A stretch of DNA of 64,000 nt, taken from assembly GCA_015061815.1 (NCBI GenBank), contig SUVW01000002.1:105502-169501 (forward strand), read 5' to 3'. This document shows, piece after piece, positions 27,173 through 36,008 of this stretch. A program made the translations under genes and the position numbers. The notes beneath the pieces were generated by a model. It searched no databases, was not told where the DNA came from, and saw only the letters and a list, made by a program, of their open reading frames with translations. Every line of letters starts with the position of its first letter. The stretch's first letter is position 1. The stretch is from Lentisphaerota bacterium. GTDB lineage: Bacteria > Verrucomicrobiota > Lentisphaeria > Victivallales > Victivallaceae.

Positions 27173-28347
27173 CGCTGTTCCTCCTGCAAATTACGGGGGG
27201 AAAGAATCCACCACTGGAGCATAAAAGCCAGAAATATTACCGCCGCCGCAAAAATAAACGGCGCACTGTTGCTGCCGGAAAGATCCACCAGCATACCACC
27301 GATAAAAGGTGCGACCATACTGGTGATACCGACGATAACTTCATTGCCGGCAACAAAAAAACTGTTCCGCACCGGATGAGCCAATGAGTGGTAAACCAGA
27401 TAGAAGTACATGCACCCGGAATAGACCCCGTAAAGCAACGCCGCCAGATAAAAACACCATGTTTCCCCGGCAAAAGCAAAGATAAGCAGCGCGGCGATAC
27501 CCGGCACATTCATCAGAAACGCCGGAAATCTCCGTGTCATCCAGTCCCGGCTGCGGCAGAGCAGCAGAGCCATTGCCGCCTGACTGAAACTGACCAGAGC
27601 CAGTATACAGGCGATGTGATACCTTGAGATCAACAGATCGGTCCCCAATTTCGGCCACATCGACCGGAGCTGGCAAACCGTCACGGTCCCCAGGCCGCCG
27701 ACGATCCAGCCGAGTATTGCCAGTCTGGTATAATACTTTTCAGAGTGGATATTTTCCGCAGCGGCAGAATTTTCCGGAAGTTCCCCTCCGCCGGTGGTCT
27801 GCTTCTTTTTCTGCCGGGCGATAAGCAGCACACTGACCACGATCGCCAGAGAAAAAATCAACGTGACGATAAATCCGCCGCGCACCGACAGACGGGCAAA
27901 AGCCAACGGCCCGGAAGCAAATCCGGCACTCCAGGTCATCGTATAAAAAGATGTGGCACTGACCGTGCCGGCAGACTTTTTACTGCCGCTTTCAATGGAT
28001 TTGGCAAAAATCTGAAACGGCGCACAGAAAAGTGCCGCACCGATACCGGCTGTTACCAGCCACAAAAACTGTGTGTACACTCCGGTAAAGATGATAAATC
28101 CCAAGGCCGACAGAACCAATATCCCGCCGCCGGAAAGAATGAAACGCAACGCATTGGAAATTTTCACCAGACGGCTGATAACCATCGTAATCAGACAGTA
28201 CGCCACTCCCCAGGCGGTAAGCGAACTGCCGATGATCACCCCGGAACATCCGGCCTGTGAAAAACGGTAACTGGTGATAAAGAAAAAGCCGCCTTGCAAA
28301 AAATTGACCGCAAACGGAATAAAATATGCCAATATTTTTGTCAGCAT
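27169..28347 (-). CDS. MFS transporter, 12 TM
   Basis: A 392-residue polytopic protein with about 12 hydrophobic helices in two halves separated by a basic linker (RQKKKQTTGGGELPENS, about 195-215). An N-terminal pair of helices starts directly at residue 5. No substrate motif is recognised. It is positioned between dapA (36 bases) and the homocysteine methyltransferase/MTHFR gene (4-base overlap), so transport of an amino acid, precursor or related metabolite is inferred, weakly. Confidence 0.8.
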   Translation of the reverse strand: MLTKILAYFIPFAVNFLQGGFFFITSYRFSQAGCSGVIIGSSLTAWGVAYCLITMVISRLVKISNALRFILSGGGILVLSALGFIIFTGVYTQFLWLVTAGIGAALFCAPFQIFAKSIESGSKKSAGTVSATSFYTMTWSAGFASGPLAFARLSVRGGFIVTLIFSLAIVVSVLLIARQKKKQTTGGGELPENSAAAENIHSEKYYTRLAILGWIVGGLGTVTVCQLRSMWPKLGTDLLISRYHIACILALVSFSQAAMALLLCRSRDWMTRRFPAFLMNVPGIAALLIFAFAGETWCFYLAALLYGVYSGCMYFYLVYHSLAHPVRNSFFVAGNEVIVGITSMVAPFIGGMLVDLSGSNSAPFIFAAAVIFLAFMLQWWILSPRNLQEEQR

Positions 28348-28383
28348 CTTACCGCCCCCCGAACCGGAAAAACATATTGGATA

Positions 28384-29253
28384 TCAAAGCAATCCGCACT
28401 TTTTAAGTGTCGCGCTCAAAAGTTCCTGATGCGATGCACTCAATTCGCACAACGGCAGACGGTATTCACAGGCTATCTCTCCGCGCAGAGCCATCGCCGC
28501 TTTGACCGGGATCGGATTGCTCTCAATGAAAAGATCACGGAAAAGCGCGTAATATTTACGGTGGAATCCGGCGGCAGCCGCGAAATCCCCCTTGAGGGCC
28601 AGCGCGACCATTTCCGACAATTCACCGGGAATGATATTGGAAGCGACACTGATAATACCTGAAGCACCGACAGACATCATCGGCAGAGTCAGAGAGTCGT
28701 CTCCGCTTAAAACCGTGATATCGCACACCTCTTTGATGGCAGAAACCCGGTCAACACTGCCGCCGGCTTCCTTGACCGCCACCATCAGCGGATTAGCCGC
28801 CAGACGGGCAACAGTTTCGATGGCGATCGGCACTCCGGCCCGGCCGGGAACGTTGTAAAGCACCACCGGCAGTTGGGTTTTTTCCGCGATCGTGGAAAAG
28901 TGCCGGTAGATCCCCTCCTGCGTGGGTTTGTTGTAGTAAGGAGTCACCTGCAAAGAGGCATCCGCACCGGCGGCTTTTGCCTCACGGGTCAGATGGACAG
29001 CCTCTTCTGTAGAGTTTGCTCCGCTGCCGGCGATGACCTGACAACGGCCGTTAACGATCTCCACTGTCCGGGCAATGACCTGAATGTGCTCTTCCGGAGA
29101 GAGGGTCGGGGATTCCCCGGTGGTGCCGACCGGGACAACTCCGGCGACTTTTCCGGCGATCTGCCGTTCCAGCAACTCTTCAAACGCTTTATAATCCACT
29201 TTCCCGTCGCGGAACGGGGTCACCAGCGCAGTATAAACTCCCTGCAAATCCAT
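28384..29253 (-). CDS. dapA: 4-hydroxy-tetrahydrodipicolinate synthase
   Basis: DapA condenses pyruvate with aspartate semialdehyde in lysine/diaminopimelate synthesis. The 289-residue barrel has the Schiff-base Lys161 (MVAVKEAGG), Tyr133 (VVLYNVPGRAG) and the GTTGES loop (43-48) that places pyruvate. Length is typical (about 292). It is the first gene of a minus-strand operon with an MFS transporter and the methionine-pathway enzyme. Asd, which supplies its substrate, is encoded at 18.6-19.6 kb. Confidence 0.96.
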   Translation of the reverse strand: MDLQGVYTALVTPFRDGKVDYKAFEELLERQIAGKVAGVVPVGTTGESPTLSPEEHIQVIARTVEIVNGRCQVIAGSGANSTEEAVHLTREAKAAGADASLQVTPYYNKPTQEGIYRHFSTIAEKTQLPVVLYNVPGRAGVPIAIETVARLAANPLMVAVKEAGGSVDRVSAIKEVCDITVLSGDDSLTLPMMSVGASGIISVASNIIPGELSEMVALALKGDFAAAAGFHRKYYALFRDLFIESNPIPVKAAMALRGEIACEYRLPLCELSASHQELLSATLKKCGLL

Positions 29254-29475
29254 GATATCCGGTTCTTTCTGAAATAAGAATTAAATTGTTGAAAATCTTC
29301 TCACAAGGTAATTGCGACAGTTTTCACAGTTACCTCTTTATATAAAATAATACCGACTGTTGATAAAATCAAATACTGAAACTTGAAAAATCGCTTCAAC
29401 TGTATTAAATTATGTATAAAACCCGTCCGTCCCGGATGGAGAGCGCAAATTCTGTCAGTCAGGAGAAAAGATTTT

Positions 29476-29970
29476 ATGAAACAGTTTATGACCATGTTGG
29501 CAGCAGTTATCGTTTTAAGCGGCTGTGTAAGTATCGAATATACCGGAAAAAATGCGATCCCCCGGGATGATGATGAGCAGATCGCAGTATTTACCGATTC
29601 AGCAAAAATACCCCGTAAATATGAACTTCTGGGTCAGGCCGTTGCCCGGGGCAGTTATCAGGAAGTTTCCCGTGACCGGATGATCGGGAAACTCCGGGAA
29701 AAAGCCGCCGAAGCCGGAGCGGATGCCATATTGATAGTTGAACATCAGGTGTTATCCGATCAGGAAAATGCCGTTTCCTCGCCGACTTTCATGAGCGCAC
29801 TGGATTACGATGAGACCGAGGGCAACTGGAAGCAGATATACACGGATGTCAACCGGGACTTTGTCAATACCCGGCGCAATCAAACTTCCACCACCGCCGG
29901 CAGTTCCAACCACTTCACCCGGGTGATCCGGGCGGAATTTCTCCGCTGGCAGAACTCCCGGCAGAAATAA
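29476..29970 (+). CDS. small lipoprotein of unknown function
   Basis: A 164-residue product starting at ATG 29476 after AGGAGA, with lipobox VLSGC (Cys16). The mature part contains KYELLGQAVARGSYQEVSRD and a helix LREKAAEAGADAILIVEH; this GADA-type strand-helix resembles small periplasmic lipoproteins with YbjQ/DUF4156-like folds, but the family is not firmly recognised. It is 26 bases upstream of galM on the same strand; no functional link is evident. Confidence 0.7.
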   Translation: MKQFMTMLAAVIVLSGCVSIEYTGKNAIPRDDDEQIAVFTDSAKIPRKYELLGQAVARGSYQEVSRDRMIGKLREKAAEAGADAILIVEHQVLSDQENAVSSPTFMSALDYDETEGNWKQIYTDVNRDFVNTRRNQTSTTAGSSNHFTRVIRAEFLRWQNSRQK

Positions 29971-29996
29971 TTACGGTGCAGAGGCAAGTAAAGAAT

Positions 29997-31022
29997 ATGA
30001 ATGGAGAAAAATTTTTCACCCATAAAAATAATCGTGAAGCCAAACTTTTCAAACTGCGCCTGCCCGACGGCTTCGGGGCCGATATCACCAATTTCGGCGG
30101 CTGCATAGTTTCGCTTTACGCCCCGGATGCCGACGGCAATCTGCGGGATGTGGTTCTCGGCTGGAAAAATCCGGAAAACTACATAACCAATCCCTGCTAT
30201 CTGGGGGCTCTGGTCGGCCGGGTCCCCAACCGTATTTCCGGCGGCCGGTTCAACCTTGACGGGAAGATATATCAGCTCTTTCTCAATGATAACAACATCT
30301 GTTCACTGCATGGCAGTTTCGGTTATTCCCACCGTCTCTGGGAGGTGGAAAATGCCACTGATACCGAATTGACTCTGACTCTGAACAGTCCGGATGGCGA
30401 TGCCGGTTTCCCCGGCGAACTCTTTGTCCGTGCCGCCTACCGGCTGTTGGACAATCATACTCTGGAAATGGAAATATCCGCTGAAAGTGACCGGCCGACA
30501 GTGGCAGACTTCACCAATCACACCTACTTCAACCTTGACGGTGAAAATGCCGGGAGCTGTGCTGAACATACCATTACTGCCAAAGCTGATTTCATCACGG
30601 AAACCGACCGGTATCTCCAGCCGACCGGTAAATTGATCGATGTCACCGGTACTCCTTTCGATCTGCGCAACGGGCGGAAATTCAAAGATATCCTGCGCGA
30701 CATCCCGGAAGGATTTGACCACAACTTCGTATTGAGCAGAACCGATCACGTATATCAGGAAAATGCCGCAGTCGTTACAGCCGGCAATTCCGGAATAAAA
30801 CTGGCCGTGCATACCAGCCGTCCGGGAGTGCAGGTGTATATGGGCTACTGCCTTGATCACGAAGTCAACGGCAAAAGCTGTTATGAACACAACAGCGGCT
30901 TCTGTCTGGAAACCCAGTCCTGGCCGGATTCAGTAAATCATCCGGATTTCCCGTCGATCCGGGTGGAACCGGGCAAACCCCATCACAGCGTGACCAGATA
31001 CGAGTTTTCCATCGTAAAATAG
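29997..31022 (+). CDS. galM: aldose 1-epimerase (mutarotase)
   Basis: GalM interconverts alpha and beta anomers of hexoses such as galactose. The 341-residue beta-sandwich protein has GADITNFGGCIVSLYAPD, VGRVPNRISGGRF (substrate Arg), the catalytic His in TNHTYFNLDG and the catalytic Glu in the C-terminal CLETQSWPDSVNHPDFPS. No signal peptide is present, so it acts in the cytoplasm. ATG at 29997 is used; a GTG seven codons earlier is possible but less likely by family length. Confidence 0.93.
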   Translation: MNGEKFFTHKNNREAKLFKLRLPDGFGADITNFGGCIVSLYAPDADGNLRDVVLGWKNPENYITNPCYLGALVGRVPNRISGGRFNLDGKIYQLFLNDNNICSLHGSFGYSHRLWEVENATDTELTLTLNSPDGDAGFPGELFVRAAYRLLDNHTLEMEISAESDRPTVADFTNHTYFNLDGENAGSCAEHTITAKADFITETDRYLQPTGKLIDVTGTPFDLRNGRKFKDILRDIPEGFDHNFVLSRTDHVYQENAAVVTAGNSGIKLAVHTSRPGVQVYMGYCLDHEVNGKSCYEHNSGFCLETQSWPDSVNHPDFPSIRVEPGKPHHSVTRYEFSIVK

Positions 31023-31025
31023 TTT

Positions 31026-31092
31026 TTGTCACATTGTTGTGATGCATTGCATCGTGACAAGCCGGGGAATCTGACCGTTTAGCTTTCCCCGG
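31026..31092. terminator. structured spacer between convergent genes, candidate bidirectional terminator
   Basis: Two inverted repeats fill the 70-bp spacer: TTGTCAC (31026-31032) with GTGACAA (31054-31060), and CCGGGGAA (31062-31069) with TTCCCCGG (31085-31092). The second hairpin is followed on the plus strand by a short T-rich tract (CACTTTTCC). Neither has a long T-run, so termination strength is uncertain. Confidence 0.5.
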
Positions 31093-32388
31093 TCACTTTT
31101 CCATTTGCGAAACTTTTTCCGCTATCGCTTCATCCAGCAATCCTGATTCATAAAGCAGATCCAGGATGGTATAGCGGTGGCGGATAAGCTGCGCAGTCTT
31201 TATGCCGTGCCGGAATTGTTCAGTACTCAAACCGATTTCTGCCGGAGTTACCGGACAACCGGCAGTGCGCAGGATTTCGCGTAATTGCCGGTACGGTATC
31301 AGCCGTTCCCGGATGCCGGACTGCAGTTTTCCCCAGATATCTCCGATCAATTTCCGCCGCCGGATCAATTTTTCACCGCACAGGAATTTGCCCAGAGCAG
31401 TATTTTTCGGTGCATCACCATAACAACCGGCCTTGAGCAATTCATCGATTTGCGCTGTCCGTTCTTCCACGCTCAATCCGGCTTTCATCCGGGGAAGCAG
31501 TTCTTCAAAAGAGTGGTCAAGCACAAATTCCATAAGCAGAGTGCTGGCCAGCATTCCGACGCCGACCTTGAATCCGTGCGAAACATCTTCCCCGTCTTTG
31601 GTCAGGCCTTCCATCTCCCAGACATGGCTGAAAAGATGTTCCGCTCCGGAAGCCGGACGGCTCTCACCGTACATCTGCATGCTGTATCCGGTCGCCGCCA
31701 AACCGTCAAAAATCGCCAGCATATCATCTTTGTCTGCCACCCACCGGCGGATATTGCCCTGAATAAGTTCCCAGACATCCTGACGGATCGGCTCTTCCCC
31801 GACGGCATCGGCGATCACCCAATCCGCGCCGGCCGGAACTTTGGTAAGCAGATCGGCGAAACCGGAAGCCAGCATCTCCGGCGGAGCTGTTGCCAAAATA
31901 TCGGTATCGGCACATAAAGCCTGCGGAGCCGGACACTTGACCGTCTTTTTGGTTCCTCCGACCACCAGCGCGGCTCCGGCGGCAGTATAACCATCCACCG
32001 AACATGCCGTCGGCACACAGCAGTAACGCAAATTGGCCAGTGATGCTCCGCACTTGGTCAAATCATTGATCACACCCGAACCGACAGCCACCGGCACGCA
32101 TCCGGCCGGAAATTTTTCCGCCAGCTGACGGCAGTATTCATAATCCGGATGCAGCTTCGGCTGTCCCGGAAAAATGTATTTGCCCGCCATCGGTATCCCG
32201 GAGTCAATCAGAAATTTTTCCGCTGCCGCCCCCGCCGCACGCCAGGTGTTTTCATCCGCGACCAGATAGGCCGCCTTCCCCGGAAAAACCTGCTGCAAAA
32301 CTTCCGGCAGGTACTTCAAAGCTCCGGAACCAAGACAAAACAATTCCGTTTCCAATCCGGGGGGAACCGGGATGACCGGCATACTCAT
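31093..32388 (-). CDS. egsA: sn-glycerol-1-phosphate dehydrogenase (AraM/EgsA family)
   Basis: An iron-containing-ADH-fold protein of 431 residues. Signatures are VAVGSGVINDLTK (nucleotide loop), PTACSVDGYTAAGAALVV, and three metal-ligand segments: LASGFADLLTKVPAGADW, GAEHLFSHVWEM and SHGFKVGVG. This matches the AraM/glycerol-1-phosphate dehydrogenase family, which makes the archaeal-type sn-glycerol-1-phosphate from DHAP; Bacillus AraM uses it for heptaprenylglycerol. No G1P prenyltransferase is seen nearby. It starts after GGAGGATAGATC and is divergent from the HAD/IMPase pair. Confidence 0.85.
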   Translation of the reverse strand: MSMPVIPVPPGLETELFCLGSGALKYLPEVLQQVFPGKAAYLVADENTWRAAGAAAEKFLIDSGIPMAGKYIFPGQPKLHPDYEYCRQLAEKFPAGCVPVAVGSGVINDLTKCGASLANLRYCCVPTACSVDGYTAAGAALVVGGTKKTVKCPAPQALCADTDILATAPPEMLASGFADLLTKVPAGADWVIADAVGEEPIRQDVWELIQGNIRRWVADKDDMLAIFDGLAATGYSMQMYGESRPASGAEHLFSHVWEMEGLTKDGEDVSHGFKVGVGMLASTLLMEFVLDHSFEELLPRMKAGLSVEERTAQIDELLKAGCYGDAPKNTALGKFLCGEKLIRRRKLIGDIWGKLQSGIRERLIPYRQLREILRTAGCPVTPAEIGLSTEQFRHGIKTAQLIRHRYTILDLLYESGLLDEAIAEKVSQMEK

Positions 32389-32475
32389 GATCTATCCTCC
32401 ATAAAATATCGTAAATATCTTTTATTGATGCTGCAATTCCTCTCTAATATATATTGAAAAAAAAATAATTCAAGC

Positions 32476-32504
32476 TTGAATTACCCTGCAGAACAGATTA
32501 TATT
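32476..32504 (+). promoter_or_regulatory. promoter of HAD-IMPase pair
   Basis: TTGAAT (32476-32481), 17-base spacer, TATATT (32499-32504); about 28 bases before the ATG at 32532. Confidence 0.65.
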
Positions 32505-32531
32505 AAGGAAAAGTTAAGGAGATTGTTTAGC

Positions 32532-33338
32532 ATGGATGATTTTACTGGATTTCCGGCGGTAAAAGCGGTTTTTCTCGATATGGATGGTACGATTTATCAC
32601 GGCAGTACCCTTTTTCCCACCACTTTGCCGTTCATAAAGTTCCTTGAGGAGCGCGGCATCCGTTACGCCTATTGTTCCAATAACACCTCTTACAGCAAGC
32701 AGGAGTACGTTGCCCGTCTGGCAAAATTCGGAATTCCGGCCGCCCCGGAAAACTTCTACACTGCCACCGACTTTCTGGTGGATACCCTGAAGTCGGAACA
32801 CCCGGAGTGGAAAAGAGTTTTTCTGCTGGGTATGCCGGCAATGGCCGCCGAACTGCAGGAGCATGGTTACCAGATCGTCGATGATGAACCGGAAGCGGTC
32901 ATTGTTTCCTTTGACAAACTGCTCTGTTACGAGCGTCTTTGCCGTGCAGCATATTTTGTCCGGGAAAAAGTTCCCGGTTTTTCCACCCATCCGGATCTTT
33001 TCTGCCCCAGTGACCAGCCGACCTGTCTGGTCGACTGCGGAGCGATCTCCCGCTGTGTGGAACTGGCCAGCGGAGTCAAGTTGCGCCAGCTAGGCAAGCC
33101 GGATGCCGGATTCATCCGCTGCGCCGCCGCCAGATACGGTCTTGATGCCGCCGAAACGATGATGATCGGCGACCGGCTGGCCACTGATATTGCCGCCGGA
33201 GCAAATGCCGGAAGCATGACCTGCCGGATCATCGGGCCGGGAGCAGATTTGAGCAGTTACGCTCCGGTGACACCGGATTGGACATGCAACGATTTGGGAG
33301 AATTACAGAAACTTTGGGAGAATAGTATCAATGCTTGA
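32532..33338 (+). CDS. HAD-IIA family sugar/polyol phosphatase
   Basis: A 268-residue HAD hydrolase of the NagD/p-nitrophenylphosphatase type: motif I VFLDMDGTIYHG with nucleophile and acid Asp, motif II YCSNNTSYS, a C2 cap, and motifs III/IV KPDAGFIRCAAAR with MIGDRLATDIAAGANAG. Such enzymes dephosphorylate sugar phosphates, nucleotides or glycerol phosphates. The neighbour encoding glycerol-1-phosphate dehydrogenase makes a glycerol-phosphate substrate conceivable, but this is only inference. AAGGAG precedes the ATG; it overlaps the next gene by 8 bases. Confidence 0.88.
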   Translation: MDDFTGFPAVKAVFLDMDGTIYHGSTLFPTTLPFIKFLEERGIRYAYCSNNTSYSKQEYVARLAKFGIPAAPENFYTATDFLVDTLKSEHPEWKRVFLLGMPAMAAELQEHGYQIVDDEPEAVIVSFDKLLCYERLCRAAYFVREKVPGFSTHPDLFCPSDQPTCLVDCGAISRCVELASGVKLRQLGKPDAGFIRCAAARYGLDAAETMMIGDRLATDIAAGANAGSMTCRIIGPGADLSSYAPVTPDWTCNDLGELQKLWENSINA

Positions 33339-34101
33339 ATTTATCACTGAATTGGCTGAATCAGCAGGGAAAGAGTCGCTGGAATACTTCGGCAAAATAA
33401 CTGAAAACGACATCGAAGGCAAAGCCACCAGCAAAGATCTGGTTTCCATCGCCGATAAAGCAATAGAAAATCTGATCATCACCAAAATCACTGAACGCTT
33501 CCCCGATCACGATATTTTCGGGGAGGAGACCGGACACGCCGGAAAAAATTCCCCGTACTGCTGGGTGATCGACCCCATCGACGGCACTCAATCATTTGTC
33601 AAATTCCACCCTTATTACAGCATTTCCATTGCCCTTTACAAAGACGGCAAACCTTTTGCCGGAGCCGTCAATGCTCCGGCTCTGAACAGAATGTTTACTG
33701 CCTGCAGCGGCCGGGGGGCATTTTTAAACGGCAAACCGATCCAGGTTTCCGGATGCACCATTTTGGAAGAGGCGGCATGCGCCACCGGCTTTGCCAGATT
33801 GCGGGAAAACAAGGTGGAACCGGTTCTGGAAAAATTCAACCGCATCCTGCCCCGGCTGCGGGATATCAAACGGTGCGGTTCAGCGGCACTGGATCTGGCG
33901 ATGACTGCCGCCGGAGTTTTTGACGGCTACTGGGAAGAGGGTCTGCAGCTCTACGATGTCGCCGCCGGAGCGATCATCGCCCGCGAAGCCGGAGCAGTGG
34001 TATGCGATTACAACGGCAAAGAGAATTTCCCGGCCGACGGCATCATCGCCGGAACTCCGGCCATCGCCCGGGCGTTGCTGGCCGAACTCAATGGAAAGTA
34101 A
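33331..34101 (+). CDS. suhB: inositol-monophosphatase-family phosphatase
   Basis: A 256-residue Li-sensitive phosphatase-fold protein. Metal motifs are seen as IFGEETGH, WVIDPIDGTQSFVKFHP and LYDVAAGAIIAREAGA (the usual WDxAAG with Tyr-Asp). Family members hydrolyse inositol-1-phosphate, histidinol phosphate, PAP or fructose-1,6-bisphosphate; this sequence alone does not separate them. Translationally coupled with the HAD gene upstream (8-base overlap). Confidence 0.85.
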   Translation: MLEFITELAESAGKESLEYFGKITENDIEGKATSKDLVSIADKAIENLIITKITERFPDHDIFGEETGHAGKNSPYCWVIDPIDGTQSFVKFHPYYSISIALYKDGKPFAGAVNAPALNRMFTACSGRGAFLNGKPIQVSGCTILEEAACATGFARLRENKVEPVLEKFNRILPRLRDIKRCGSAALDLAMTAAGVFDGYWEEGLQLYDVAAGAIIAREAGAVVCDYNGKENFPADGIIAGTPAIARALLAELNGK

Positions 34102-34113
34102 GAAAAACAGAAA

Positions 34114-34128
34114 ACTTTTGCAATTACC
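34114..34128 (+). repeat. ACTTTTGCAATTACC motif copy
   Basis: Short dispersed intergenic motif, also at 38174-38190, 52868-52884 and, inverted, at 55835-55851. Here it lies 12 bases after the IMPase-like stop codon. Confidence 0.5.
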
Positions 34129-34164
34129 GCAAGGCGATATTTTACAAAAAATTTCAAGAAGCAC

Positions 34165-34193
34165 TTGACAAGTTGATATCTCAATGGTATACT
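34165..34193 (+). promoter_or_regulatory. strong promoter before the low-GC islet
   Basis: TTGACA (34165-34170), 17-base spacer and TATACT (34188-34193) form the best sigma70 match in the window, about 75 bases before the ATG at 34268. An 8-bp hairpin, GGTTTTAC-TTCT-GTAAAACC (34228-34247), sits in the leader and has no T-run. Confidence 0.7.
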
Positions 34194-34267
34194 ACACGAA
34201 GACCGTGCGGTAACCAACTCTAATCGTGGTTTTACTTCTGTAAAACCGGAATAATGGAGAAGAGCAT

Positions 34268-34792
34268 ATGATTGCTGAAAAGTTATTTTTTACTATTGTT
34301 GCATTGGGTATATTATTTCTTCCTTTTAGTGTTGTTGCGGCAGATAAAAATGCAATGTGGCAACAACTGATAGAGCAAGAAGGATGTTTATTATCATCAA
34401 CAGATATCAACTATACTATTTCGGGAAGTGTGTTTGAAAAAAAACTGTGGAAAAATTTTCTTAACTATGCGCAGAATAACAAGGCTGTTTTCTATTCAAT
34501 TGTTAATAAATTTGGCAGTCGCAAAGCAACAAAACTTCATATCTGTAATTTCAGAAATGCTACGGAGGGTGAAGTTGCAGTGTTTGTGGTACAACGCATT
34601 GTTGAAAAAAACTGGTATTCTTATGATGGTAATAATGATAAATTAAAAGTCATCGCTCAAAAAAAAGCAGCAGCAAAAGTACTATTATTGAAGAATGTTA
34701 TTGAAGATAAAGAAATGTGCAAAGAATTACAATTTTTTTTCAAGCAACAATACAATCTTAATAATAAAAATATCACGGGGAAATGCAAATAA
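34268..34792 (+). CDS. low-GC secreted protein of unknown function
   Basis: A 174-residue product with a Sec signal peptide (about 1-25, ending VVAADK). The mature protein is Lys/Asn-rich and helical, with Cys at about 40, 93, 146 and 173 that could form disulfides. No family is recognised. Base composition is clearly more AT-rich than the flanking genes, and the gene has its own strong promoter, which suggests acquisition by transfer. GGAGAAGAG precedes the ATG. With the next gene and an Rhs remnant it forms a small islet. Confidence 0.65.
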   Translation: MIAEKLFFTIVALGILFLPFSVVAADKNAMWQQLIEQEGCLLSSTDINYTISGSVFEKKLWKNFLNYAQNNKAVFYSIVNKFGSRKATKLHICNFRNATEGEVAVFVVQRIVEKNWYSYDGNNDKLKVIAQKKAAAKVLLLKNVIEDKEMCKELQFFFKQQYNLNNKNITGKCK

Positions 34793-34839
34793 TGGTGCTT
34801 GTCTGCAAAATTAGATTTGCACGTTATATATGAGTGATT

Positions 34840-35481
34840 ATGATGAAATATCGTATGCACTTATTAATCTTTATTATTTTTTTTAAGCTTTCAATTTCGG
34901 GCGCCGGAACGATCACATTGACTGACACAACTCCTTTGCCGTTGACATTGCAAAAGATCGAATCTCTTTGCGGTGAAGGCAATTATAACGCAGCTTTCAA
35001 TGTGTTGACAAAAACATGTACGCGATACAAACTTTCTAAAAAAGATCTTGAAATATATAATATACTGACAATATATAATACAATCAGCTTTTTCAATGAT
35101 GATTACCGGGGACACAAGTTTTTTGCAGATCTTAAAGAAGAGATTGCAAATATCCTCCCCCACCTGCTGCAGCAAGAAATTTCAGAAGGTGTTTCCATTG
35201 AATTGATAAAGTTCTGGTATTTTTCCGGCAATAAAAAACAGGCTTTTGATTTTGGGAAAAACATTGAAACACACAATATAAAATTCATTCATGGCAAATC
35301 ATTTATTTATAGTTTTTCCTTTGGCTATATTCTGGATTTTGAAATAAAAAACGGTAATTTGTTTAACGCGTTCAAAGTCTTGAACAATCTCTTTTTATAT
35401 ACAGAAACAGTTTCTTTTGGAACATATATGAAAATGTTATTCTTCATTCCATATAAAATCTTATTCCAAATTGGCGGATAA
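34840..35481 (+). CDS. low-GC secreted or membrane-anchored protein of unknown function
   Basis: About 213 residues, with an N-terminal hydrophobic segment (about 5-22, LLIFIIFFKLSISGAG) that may be a signal peptide. The remainder looks like helical TPR-type hairpins (CGEGNYNAAFNVLTKTC, SGNKKQAFDFGKNIETHN, NGNLFNAFKVLNNLFLY). It may be a small TPR protein; no domain is certain. It has the same AT-rich composition as the preceding gene. Start is uncertain between ATG 34840 and 34843, and no good ribosome site is visible. Confidence 0.55.
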   Translation: MMKYRMHLLIFIIFFKLSISGAGTITLTDTTPLPLTLQKIESLCGEGNYNAAFNVLTKTCTRYKLSKKDLEIYNILTIYNTISFFNDDYRGHKFFADLKEEIANILPHLLQQEISEGVSIELIKFWYFSGNKKQAFDFGKNIETHNIKFIHGKSFIYSFSFGYILDFEIKNGNLFNAFKVLNNLFLYTETVSFGTYMKMLFFIPYKILFQIGG

Positions 35482-35542
35482 TCGGCACATTCTATGGAAC
35501 AGCATATTGATTAGTGAGTTGTGATTAAATTATTCCGGTTGA

Positions 35543-35785
35543 ATGACGATGATGTGCTGTTTTTGCTCTTACGCAACAAGACCTGCTTACGATAAAGCCA
35601 ATCAGCTGGTATCCTCCACAACAGACGGCAAAGTAACTCATTATGCCTGCGATGCCGCTGGGAGGTTGATCAAAGAGGGCGATAAATCATACTCTTACGG
35701 CTGGCCGGATAAAGTTTTGAGCGTAACTGAAAACGGAAAGCCTATCGCAGGTGCGGCGTATTTTATGAACCAACCGGTAAGATAA
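35543..35785 (+). pseudogene. Rhs/YD-repeat protein remnant
   Basis: About 70 codons (from about 35570) encode YDKANQLVSSTTDGKVTHY, then DAAGRLIKEGDKSYSYGWPD and KVLSVTENGKPIAG, typical of YD repeats near the end of an Rhs core. Composition is higher GC than the two genes before it. The first codons and the last (YFMNQPVR) do not look Rhs-like, and no ribosome site is clear, so it is probably a displaced fragment of an Rhs toxin gene. Rhs remnants commonly lie beyond swapped toxin tips and immunity genes. Confidence 0.65.
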
Positions 35786-35893
35786 TTCTCACCCCCGGCA
35801 CGACACCAGAGAATTTTTATTTGAAACTGCACCGTAAAAGCATCTTCTCCGCCCTTTTCGACAGAGAAAAGCCGGAAAAAAATTCCAAACTCC

Positions 35894-35922
35894 TTGACGG
35901 ATAAATAAAAGCGTGCTATATT
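35894..35922 (+). promoter_or_regulatory. rpsA promoter
   Basis: TTGACG (35894-35899), 17-base spacer, TATATT (35917-35922), with an AT-rich region around; about 87 bases before the rpsA start. Confidence 0.7.
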
Positions 35923-36008
35923 AAGAATTTGTACGGTTTATTCCGGCACGGTGCCGGGATAAATGGGAAGTTTGAACAGAGTAAACAATTTAACAAGAAA
36001 CAAACCAA

